The notes under the pieces were generated by a model, which was given only the letters and a program-made list of their open reading frames with translations, was not told the DNA's origin and searched no databases. A stretch of 5,116 nucleotides of DNA from Parachlamydiaceae bacterium (GTDB lineage Bacteria > Chlamydiota > Chlamydiia > Chlamydiales > Parachlamydiaceae). The stretch covers positions 1-5,116 of the forward strand of contig JACDDG010000216.1 of assembly GCA_013817115.1 (NCBI GenBank), in the 5' to 3' direction. The position numbers and the translations under genes were made by a program. Below, one piece after another: positions 1 through 5,116 of the stretch; positions within the stretch are counted from its first letter, which is position 1, and the number at the start of each line of letters is the position of its first letter.

Positions 1-1395
1 ATGATTATACCAGGAAACGGGAGAGAATATCCTCAATATCAATTAAATCTTATTGACGATGCTGGAAGAGATCGGCTAGAAATTAAATCTTTTTTTGCTA
101 GCATGTTAGATCTATTACAACGTAATAATCAATTTCCTTGGTTGTTAGACCTTGAGACCCAAAGAAAATTTGAGTGGTGTCAGGCTTGTACAGAAGCTTT
201 CAGGTCACCTCATGCAGATGTAAATTTTCTAATAACCAATAAAGTCGTACCTTATCTTCTGGAAGAAATGCGCCAGCCTAGCGATGTACGTAAAAGTTTT
301 GACGTTTTTGTTCCGGAACATCTACCGAATCTAATTGCATTTAATGAAGTCATTGAACGGCGTAAGATTTGCCGTTTTCTCTGTGATTTTGAAGAGGTAC
401 TCCAAAAAAATAACCACATGACTGACGATACGACGAATCATTTGATCCAATGGCATCATATTTTTGTTGAAAGGCTCTCTCGGGAGCTAGAGGGCTCGCA
501 AAGTATTTTAGAAGATTTTGCTGCTGTTGCCGCTGACCTTCTCCTAGATCCTTTCTCGGTACAAACGTACATTAAGCATTTAGACAAAAAAGCCCTTTTG
601 GGAAGCGATGGTCATACATATGGTAAGAAGTCTTTGTGCATATTTTTAAGCCTCATGCCCGAGAACCTTCGACATAAGCCACCTCTGGATCCTGATAGTC
701 CTGTGAGTTTTACGACCAGTGAACATCCCATTGTAAGGTATTTAATCACTTGGCTGGAAAGCCGAGACTTTATATTTCCTAACACTTTGAGACTTGAAGA
801 GGATTACAATAACCTGAAGTTGGAAGGAAAAGTTCCTATGATTCCAACCAAGGCGAGTGAAAAGATTCGTCTTAAAAATGTGGCCCACATACAAAGAAAT
901 CGCGAAATTTTACGACGATTAGAAGAGCAAGAGCAACGCAATTTAGGGGGCGAAGCGGTTATGCCGGTGGCTTTAGAAGCTTTTGGTGAACTCAGAAGGC
1001 AATTTGAAAACGGGAGAGATGCAAATTTTGACCGCATAGGGGCCATGGAGCAATTCAGGGGAGAAGATTTGCAACTGTTGCAGCTTCAGGGACAGGCCCA
1101 CCATGAAAACGTTCAAATATTAGACGAGCATATCGCCGAACTCAATGAGAATCTGGCTCACCTCCAGGGGGATGTTGAAGAAGTTAAACGAGAGATTATA
1201 CAGCTCAAAATTGAAGTTGCAGAATTAGCTCGACAAGCTGCTAAACGAAGAAATGGCTTTTTTCAAATATTAACTCAAGTTGCTCTTTGTGCGTTAACGA
1301 CATGGGCAATGGGCTACTTGCTACCTCCAAATATATCTGGCGCCCTCATGAAAAGTGGTAGAGGCGCTAAAATAATGTTAAATGTCAAATTTTAA
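1..1395 (+). CDS. U-box-like, coiled-coil protein with C-terminal membrane anchor (putative effector E3 ligase)
   Basis: I do not recognise this 464-residue protein by name, but it has a readable domain order. Residues 1-180 are mostly helical with no motif I know, apart from a CxxC at 60-63. Residues about 188-256 fit a U-box, the metal-free RING-like fold that binds E2 ubiquitin-conjugating enzymes. They contain the strand-turn signature DGHTYGKKSLCIFL (203-216), a following SPV (233-235), and a closing helix HPIVRYLITWLE (242-253) in the I...L..W spacing typical of U-box ends. No RING-type Cys/His ligand pattern is present. Residues 289-315 and about 345-412 are charged heptad-like helix, probably coiled coil. 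A hydrophobic segment at 420-441 follows K415-R416-R417, suggesting a tail anchor with the N-terminal part in the cytosol. The ATG is the first base of the window, so its ribosome binding site is not visible and an upstream start cannot be excluded. The gene ends 36 bases before the next one, in an operon-like arrangement. Ubiquitin-ligase activity and export to a host are inferred. The frame itself is secure; the U-box call is moderate. Confidence 0.85.
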   Translation: MIIPGNGREYPQYQLNLIDDAGRDRLEIKSFFASMLDLLQRNNQFPWLLDLETQRKFEWCQACTEAFRSPHADVNFLITNKVVPYLLEEMRQPSDVRKSFDVFVPEHLPNLIAFNEVIERRKICRFLCDFEEVLQKNNHMTDDTTNHLIQWHHIFVERLSRELEGSQSILEDFAAVAADLLLDPFSVQTYIKHLDKKALLGSDGHTYGKKSLCIFLSLMPENLRHKPPLDPDSPVSFTTSEHPIVRYLITWLESRDFIFPNTLRLEEDYNNLKLEGKVPMIPTKASEKIRLKNVAHIQRNREILRRLEEQEQRNLGGEAVMPVALEAFGELRRQFENGRDANFDRIGAMEQFRGEDLQLLQLQGQAHHENVQILDEHIAELNENLAHLQGDVEEVKREIIQLKIEVAELARQAAKRRNGFFQILTQVALCALTTWAMGYLLPPNISGALMKSGRGAKIMLNVKF

Positions 1396-1420
1396 ACAAC
1401 AATAAATATACTTTAAGAGA

Positions 1421-1425
1421 AAGGA
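1421..1425 (+). promoter_or_regulatory. Ribosome binding site of the second gene
   Basis: AAGGA lies six bases before the ATG at 1432. An in-frame TAA at 1426-1428, directly upstream, rules out a longer product, so this site fixes the start. Confidence 0.8.
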
Positions 1426-1431
1426 TAATTA

Positions 1432-2529
1432 ATGAATCGTATAGAACTTAACCACAATCCAGTGGAAATTAATATTTTTGAAAACGAACCTCAAAATGAG
1501 GGCGCGCATCTTGTGGTGAGGCTTGTAGCTGATCAAAACGAAGAACTGAATCAGGCGGATCATGATTTGAATGGTTTTGATTACTATGAGGCTATCGAAA
1601 AATTAGGAGATATTTTAGTTAATTATCAAAACGACAATTGGAATGGATTGGACTGCCTGTCGCTTGAGATTATACATTGGGGAAAGAATACAATAAGTTT
1701 ACATAATGAAGGGGTGGAAAGAGTTGACGAAGTCGCCCTAAGACATTTGGGGATTTTAGTAGAAGAAATTTTAATTAATTCTAACGGTGTTCCTTTTATT
1801 TTTCCTGTGATTTATGATGGTGTGATTCTAGAGAATGACTTTGCCTTGGAATATATCAAGTATTGCGTACAGCATCCAAATCCTATCATCAAAATTCACG
1901 ATTTAGCTCGTGAAATACTTGCGTGGTCAAAACCGGTGATGGAATTTATTGCTGCTGAGAACGCCTATGAGAATGCCCATCTTGGTGATGAACCTTCGCC
2001 GGGTAATATTGGTAATGTTAATGTAAATCCGTTAATACCTAATTTTCTAGGTGTAAATAATATAGCATTTAAGAATGTAGGTGAAGGTTTGTCGGAAGCG
2101 GCTAAGCCCATGGCATATCTACAAGAGTTTCGTAAATTTCGTACCTTGCAAATCATTAATAAGAAAAAAGTTTTGAATGTATTAAGATTGGAGAAACTTA
2201 TTAAAGATATGAAAGCAATGGAAATTAAATTATTAGAGGGCATTGAGCGTCTGAAAATTGAGTTGGCGAATCATGAGCAGGAAATGAGTGAGCGCTTTGC
2301 AGCCTCAGAAAAGGACTATCTTGAAACCGTCGGGCTAGTGAAACAGCAGCTTGATGAAAGCGAAAAAAAACTGATCGAAAATGCTGAAAAATTGCATAAA
2401 GCTCAAGTTCAAGCATATAATCTTCAATCAGCCGTTAACTCAGCGAGAGCAGAAAACCAAGAGCTCCGACAGCAGATGTATCGGGATCGTAGGCGCAATG
2501 AAAGTGGAAATGGTTGCACAATTCTTTAA
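1432..2529 (+). CDS. Coiled-coil protein with degenerate U-box-like signature and C-terminal CaaX box (CTIL)
   Basis: This is a 365-residue protein that I cannot name. Residues 1-110 are mixed and acidic. Residues about 120-168 carry a weak U-box-like pattern. FPVIYDG (124-130) resembles the DPV...DG turn, and DGVILENDFALEYI (129-142) has the same 14-residue length and aromatic-aliphatic ending as the U-box signature. DLAREILAW (157-165) gives the L...I..W closing helix. The loop between these parts is shorter than in classical U-boxes. Residues about 229-352 are a long, highly charged coiled coil. The tail has a basic patch (R351, R353-R355), then a short polar linker, then CTIL (C362-L365) as the last four residues. 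This matches the eukaryotic CaaX prenylation motif, and a final Leu favours geranylgeranylation. Bacteria lack the enzyme, so the motif would act only inside a eukaryotic host, as known for some Legionella effectors. There is no signal peptide or transmembrane segment. The start is fixed by AAGGA and a stop directly upstream. It is probably co-transcribed with the preceding gene, whose domain order it mirrors. The frame is secure; the domain and prenylation calls are inference. Confidence 0.87.
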   Translation: MNRIELNHNPVEINIFENEPQNEGAHLVVRLVADQNEELNQADHDLNGFDYYEAIEKLGDILVNYQNDNWNGLDCLSLEIIHWGKNTISLHNEGVERVDEVALRHLGILVEEILINSNGVPFIFPVIYDGVILENDFALEYIKYCVQHPNPIIKIHDLAREILAWSKPVMEFIAAENAYENAHLGDEPSPGNIGNVNVNPLIPNFLGVNNIAFKNVGEGLSEAAKPMAYLQEFRKFRTLQIINKKKVLNVLRLEKLIKDMKAMEIKLLEGIERLKIELANHEQEMSERFAASEKDYLETVGLVKQQLDESEKKLIENAEKLHKAQVQAYNLQSAVNSARAENQELRQQMYRDRRRNESGNGCTIL

Positions 2530-2687
2530 TGAATTGATGCGAGCATGGGGTTGAAACTGTGGCCTCCGAAAACAAATTGTAGCACGTCATTCCAATGCCG
2601 TGCATTCGTAGCCTCCATACAAGCTAGCAACGACTCTTCAACTTTGCAAGCTAATACTATTGCAACGATCTCGCCAAGTTCTTGCAT
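2526..2687 (-). other. Doubtful 53-codon minus-strand open frame within the repeat element
   Basis: Reading the minus strand from an ATG at 2687 gives a 53-residue frame ending in TAA at 2526. The frame remains open upstream of that ATG as far as 2750. It begins MQELGEIVAIVLACKVEESL, crosses the left arm (residues ARHWNDVLQFVF), and then enters single-copy flank (GGHSFNPMLASIH). It would overlap the last four bases of the plus-strand gene ending at 2529. Against it being a gene: there is no ribosome binding site before the ATG, and the arms are so palindromic that the plus strand of the element encodes nearly the same arm peptides (CSTSFQCRA at one end, ARHWNDVLQ at the other). For it: the central part has a plausible helical composition. 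It could be a relic coding sequence carried in the element. I rate it unlikely to be expressed. Confidence 0.18.
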
Positions 2688-2762
2688 TACATCTGGGAGG
2701 GCACGTAGTGCACGGCATTGGAATGACGTGCTACAATTAGTTCTCTGAGGCTAAGATTACAA
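2551..2762. repeat. Long inverted-repeat (MITE-like) element or large hairpin
   Basis: Two arms are reverse complements of each other. The core is perfect over 30 bases (2575-2604 with 2709-2738). It extends outward to 43 bases with three mismatches (2562-2604 with 2709-2751), and more weakly to 2551 and 2762 (11 of the last 16 aligned positions, counting inward from those ends). Imperfect pairing continues inward, for example CCTCC near 2612-2616 with GGGAGG at 2695-2700. About 104 bases separate the core arms. No clear target-site duplication is visible at either edge, and there is no transposase reading frame. The size and structure suit a non-autonomous, MITE-like element. If transcribed, it would form a very stable hairpin that could end or attenuate transcription from the upstream pair, or protect its 3' end. 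It is not a standard intrinsic terminator, because no T-run follows the right arm. The inverted repeat is certain; its mobile nature is not. Confidence 0.85.
2620..2685. repeat. Imperfect tandem duplication inside the inverted-repeat element
   Basis: The spacer between the arms contains two adjacent related units, 2620-2648 and 2647-2685. Both begin CAAGCTA, share GCAACGA followed by a C/T-rich stretch and CAA, and end in TTGCA or TTTGCA. The second unit has about eight extra bases after CAAGCTA and small insertions further on. It looks like an old local duplication that has drifted, or like the inner stem-forming part of the element. I found no known repeat family that it matches. Confidence 0.45.
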
Positions 2763-2873
2763 GCGGTGATGTCACTCTCCAAGTTAGTCCCTACAAGTTA
2801 AAGGCACTTCTGCCTTACGGCCTAATAAAAACTATACCCATACAGTATTTTCAGGCCGCATTTAATAAATTTA
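2763..2873. other. Leader region of the third gene with two small dyad symmetries
   Basis: No gene is seen here. A short perfect hairpin, AAGGCA-CTTC-TGCCTT, lies at 2801-2816. Directly after it, an imperfect dyad at 2819-2857 has outer arms GGCCT/AGGCC and an A+T-rich inner stem ending ACT/AGT around ATACCCATAC. A seven-base direct repeat, CAAGTTA, occurs at 2780-2786 and 2794-2800. These could be a leader structure or a protein-binding site controlling the third gene, but each is short enough to arise by chance. I see no convincing -35/-10 pair. TATACC at 2833-2838 is the best -10 candidate, and it lacks a good -35. Confidence 0.3.
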
Positions 2874-2878
2874 AAGGA
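2874..2878 (+). promoter_or_regulatory. Ribosome binding site of the third gene
   Basis: AAGGA ends eleven bases before the ATG at 2890, a slightly long spacing. An in-frame TAA at 2872-2874 means no longer frame is possible, so the ATG at 2890 is the first available start. Confidence 0.7.
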
Positions 2879-2889
2879 AAAGAAAACAC

Positions 2890-5116
2890 ATGGACCCATT
2901 GAACCCCACATCTTTCTATATCAACATTTCGCAGAGTCCCGAAAGCCTCGTTCTTTCAGATCAGGACTGGGAAAAATCGATAAATGAATTTGGTAACTAT
3001 TGCAATATGGTTACTTTTGCGCATAGTAGCTCCAAGGATAGTCGTGAATTGTGCAATAGTGCGAAGGATATGCAGGCTCACATGAATGCCATGAAGCAAC
3101 ATGGTGCCTCAAAAAAAGAACTTTATGAATTTGCCAAGAATTCCCTTCCTATTTTACAAGGCCTTAAAGAAAGGCTTTCTTCAATCATCACCGATTTTCC
3201 TCAGCAACAAATGGCGCGTCAAACGCGAAGCCGTTTATTGCTTGATAAAATCAACAGCACTCAGTTCACACCTTCCTCCCTAGATACTGCACAAAATTTT
3301 TCGAACGACCCATATGCCCCCAAAAAATTGCTTAGTGAATCATTTATCACTGAATTTCAGAATCAGTTTTCTGAAAAAAGTAAAAGTTCTGATTCAACAA
3401 ATCAACCTTATGATGGGTTAGCGTCACAAAGTCAACTGAATTTACGCGAGCATGTTGCCGGTATGCGAATGATTGCCGCCGGATTAAATGCTATTGGAGA
3501 TGCAGTTGTTGGTGCCGCAAAATTTATGTGTAATACAACTGATGAGAGTAAAAAGCGTTGCAAGCTAGTCTTAGGGCAAGCAACTATAGCTGGAAAAGAT
3601 TTTTTAGAATTCACCCATCTGGATAAGGCTCTGAAGTATTTGCAATCATGTGATGGATCATCTGTTGCTAAAGCAATGGTCGACTGTGGTATTCCACAGG
3701 CCGAAGCAGAAGAATTATCTAAGCAGTATGTTTCTGATTTGCAAACGGTAGGGATGGGCGGTCTCACAGTTGGTGCATCAATAGGTATTAAACATCTTGC
3801 GGGCAAGATTGCAACTCTGTCAGCACGAGAGGCCGCATTAAATAGCGCTCCCAAAGTCGCTAAGCATGCTGTCGAAGTATTAGTTCCCGGAGATAAACTA
3901 TACTCGGCAGCTGATGGATTAATTCCAATTAATGCACCTAACATGACAACCAAAATGCTTCCTACCGGCCAATCCAAATTAAGCTCAGGAAATGTTTCGT
4001 ATGCTGCTGAAAATGCCCCTAAGCTGCCTTTAGCCGAAAATAGCAACCTCTCTTCAGCAACAAAAGCAGCTTCTACAAATTTACCTGCGAGTCAGATCTC
4101 TTTGCTTCCAAGACCCAACTCGATTATTGAAGCGACTGACAGCAAGCATTCTTTAGCAAAACGGAATTTTGTTCTTCTTGAAGATTCAGTGAGCATTATT
4201 AAATCAAAAAAAGTAGCAGGTGGTACTGATGATTCTTTTTTTTATGGTGTCAGTTCCTTTATGAATAACGGAGAAACTTTTGGTTATTTATCCGGAATTG
4301 TAAATGAGGGGATTTATGGAACCAAAGGGTTGACGTCTCAAGCCATCAATCAATTCAAATCACAAGCGATTGAAAATAGCTCAAAAAAACTTATTCTTGA
4401 AGTGGAATTTGCTAATCGTAAGCTTTTTAGAGTGATGCTAAAAACTTACCCCTATTTAGGAAATGCCGTAAAAAATCATTTAGGGGACACTATAGAATTG
4501 CCGATCTATAATTCGACGTATGAACATTTAGGTTACTTAGCGGCAAAGGTTCATCGATTTGAAATCCCCTTAGATAATCCCAATGGTTCATTAATGTCGG
4601 ATAGGCTTTTAAGAAAAGATTTTAAAATAATTCCGAAAGAAAAAGTTAATCGCGAAATGTTAGCGCTTCCAAGGCCTATGGTGGAAGTTCCTGAAATTAT
4701 TTATCAAAGTGCAGGCGAGATTCAGGGAGCATTGAATCGTATTTACAAAAGCCTCGACTATAAATCGGGTAAAAGCATTCAAGATAATATTCTACAATCC
4801 CTGCATGAAATCGATGCAATCTTGCCGTCCAAGACAACTTTACCAAAATGGCTTGTAGATGTTTTAGAACCAACGTATGGAAGCGTGACAACGATAGATT
4901 TAGAATATATTCAACAAGGGAGTTTATCTACCATTGCTAAAATAAGAGCAGGTTCAAAAGAATTTATCTTCAAGCAAGCTGACGATTTTGAGATTCTTTT
5001 TGAGGCTGTAGGCCTTGACAAGTTCAGGTCTTTAAATTTAAAGCACATGGCCCTACCTGAAATGGTCGCTCTAGGAAACACATCAATTAATGCCTATATT
5101 GTTAGAACATATCTAC
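2890..5116 (+). CDS. Large protein with kinase-like (APH/choline-kinase type) C-terminal fold, 3' partial
   Basis: The frame opens at ATG 2890 and stays open to the last base, giving 742 residues with no stop, so the gene is cut by the window edge. The first 180 residues are hydrophilic and partly helical, beginning MDPLNPTSFYINISQSPESL. Residues 186-213 and 287-307 are Gly/Ala-rich helices. The second contains a G291-xxx-G295-xxx-G299 glycine zipper. A Ser/Ala/Asn-rich linker follows at about 345-410, and then a mixed globular region that I cannot assign. From about residue 670 the pattern fits the N-lobe of a protein-kinase-like phosphotransferase. A Gly/Ser turn (QQGSLSTIAKI, 675-685) and the strand KEFIFKQ carrying K695 are followed by a helix with E701 and E705 as candidate partners of the lysine, then LPEMVALGNTSINAYIVRTYL-type strands leading to the hinge. 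The catalytic loop would lie beyond the window, so activity cannot be judged. There is no signal peptide. The gene is probably transcribed separately from the two upstream genes, because the repeat element intervenes. The role is unknown; an effector or toxin-like protein is a reasonable guess from context only. Confidence 0.92.
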   Translation, partial: MDPLNPTSFYINISQSPESLVLSDQDWEKSINEFGNYCNMVTFAHSSSKDSRELCNSAKDMQAHMNAMKQHGASKKELYEFAKNSLPILQGLKERLSSIITDFPQQQMARQTRSRLLLDKINSTQFTPSSLDTAQNFSNDPYAPKKLLSESFITEFQNQFSEKSKSSDSTNQPYDGLASQSQLNLREHVAGMRMIAAGLNAIGDAVVGAAKFMCNTTDESKKRCKLVLGQATIAGKDFLEFTHLDKALKYLQSCDGSSVAKAMVDCGIPQAEAEELSKQYVSDLQTVGMGGLTVGASIGIKHLAGKIATLSAREAALNSAPKVAKHAVEVLVPGDKLYSAADGLIPINAPNMTTKMLPTGQSKLSSGNVSYAAENAPKLPLAENSNLSSATKAASTNLPASQISLLPRPNSIIEATDSKHSLAKRNFVLLEDSVSIIKSKKVAGGTDDSFFYGVSSFMNNGETFGYLSGIVNEGIYGTKGLTSQAINQFKSQAIENSSKKLILEVEFANRKLFRVMLKTYPYLGNAVKNHLGDTIELPIYNSTYEHLGYLAAKVHRFEIPLDNPNGSLMSDRLLRKDFKIIPKEKVNREMLALPRPMVEVPEIIYQSAGEIQGALNRIYKSLDYKSGKSIQDNILQSLHEIDAILPSKTTLPKWLVDVLEPTYGSVTTIDLEYIQQGSLSTIAKIRAGSKEFIFKQADDFEILFEAVGLDKFRSLNLKHMALPEMVALGNTSINAYIVRTYL

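Noticed and set aside
804..1046. 80-codon minus-strand open frame
   Set aside because: It is a shadow of the first gene's coiled-coil-rich region, with basic, low-complexity translation and no supporting signals.
1378..1412. Possible promoter before the second gene (TATACT at 1407-1412)
   Set aside because: The -10-like hexamer is good, but no acceptable -35 lies 16-18 bases upstream, and the implied start would fall almost on the ribosome binding site. Read-through from the first gene is simpler.
1965..2416. Two minus-strand open frames (1965-2243 and 2225-2416)
   Set aside because: Both are antisense to the coiled-coil region of the second gene, where the charged codons leave the opposite strand open by chance.
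2545..2748. 67-codon plus-strand open frame in the intergenic region
   Set aside because: It consists of the two inverted-repeat arms and their spacer, has no ribosome binding site before the ATG, and a Ser/Thr-rich composition without a recognisable fold.
2801..2816. AAGGCA/TGCCTT hairpin as an intrinsic terminator
   Set aside because: The stem is only six base pairs and is followed by ACGGCC rather than a T-run.
3101..3283. 60-codon plus-strand open frame
   Set aside because: It is out of frame inside the third gene, without its own ribosome binding site.
3432..4046. 204-codon minus-strand open frame
   Set aside because: It lies wholly inside the third gene, whose plus-strand frame is continuous over 742 codons with a ribosome binding site. 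The minus translation is rich in Ser/Ala/Pro with no motif.
4697..4891. 64-codon minus-strand open frame
   Set aside because: It is antisense to the third gene, with no start signals and no motif.
1..5116. tRNA, rRNA, CRISPR array, integrase or transposase gene
   Set aside because: I saw no cloverleaf-like or rRNA-like segments, no regularly spaced short direct repeats, and no recombinase motifs in any frame.

Overview
The window holds three plus-strand protein genes: two complete and one running off the 3' end. A 360-base gap between the second and third is largely filled by a long inverted-repeat element. The DNA is A+T-rich, uses ATG starts with AAGGA-type ribosome binding sites, and has no introns, so it is bacterial. 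The proteins look like host-directed effectors: a U-box-like (eukaryotic E3 ubiquitin ligase) region followed by coiled coil and a membrane anchor, a C-terminal CaaX-type prenylation signal, and a kinase-like fold at the end of a very large protein. This points to an intracellular or amoeba-associated bacterium, such as an environmental chlamydia (Parachlamydia-like) or a member of the Legionellales. The sequence alone does not settle which.

Layout. Bases 1-1395 encode a 464-residue protein with a helical N-terminal half, a U-box-like domain (about residues 188-256), a coiled coil, and one C-terminal membrane segment. After 36 bases, 1432-2529 encode a 365-residue protein with a more degenerate U-box-like signature (about residues 120-168), a long coiled coil, a basic patch and the C-terminal tetrapeptide CTIL. 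Bases 2530-2889 contain no convincing gene. They hold a roughly 210-bp MITE-like inverted repeat (30-bp perfect core arms, 43-bp arms with three mismatches), two small dyad symmetries and the ribosome binding site of the third gene. From 2890 to the window end an open frame encodes at least 742 residues. Most of it is unrecognised, but the last 80 or so residues resemble the N-lobe of an APH/choline-kinase-like phosphotransferase.

How the genes may work together (inference). The first two genes are close enough to be co-transcribed and share an order of parts: helical region, U-box-like fold, coiled coil, membrane-attachment device. One device is a transmembrane helix. The other would require host prenyltransferase. 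They could be two membrane-tethered ubiquitin-ligase-type effectors, perhaps distant paralogs that pair through their coiled coils. The third gene is separated by the repeat element and is probably transcribed independently. No secretion apparatus, chaperone, RNA gene, integrase or CRISPR array is visible.
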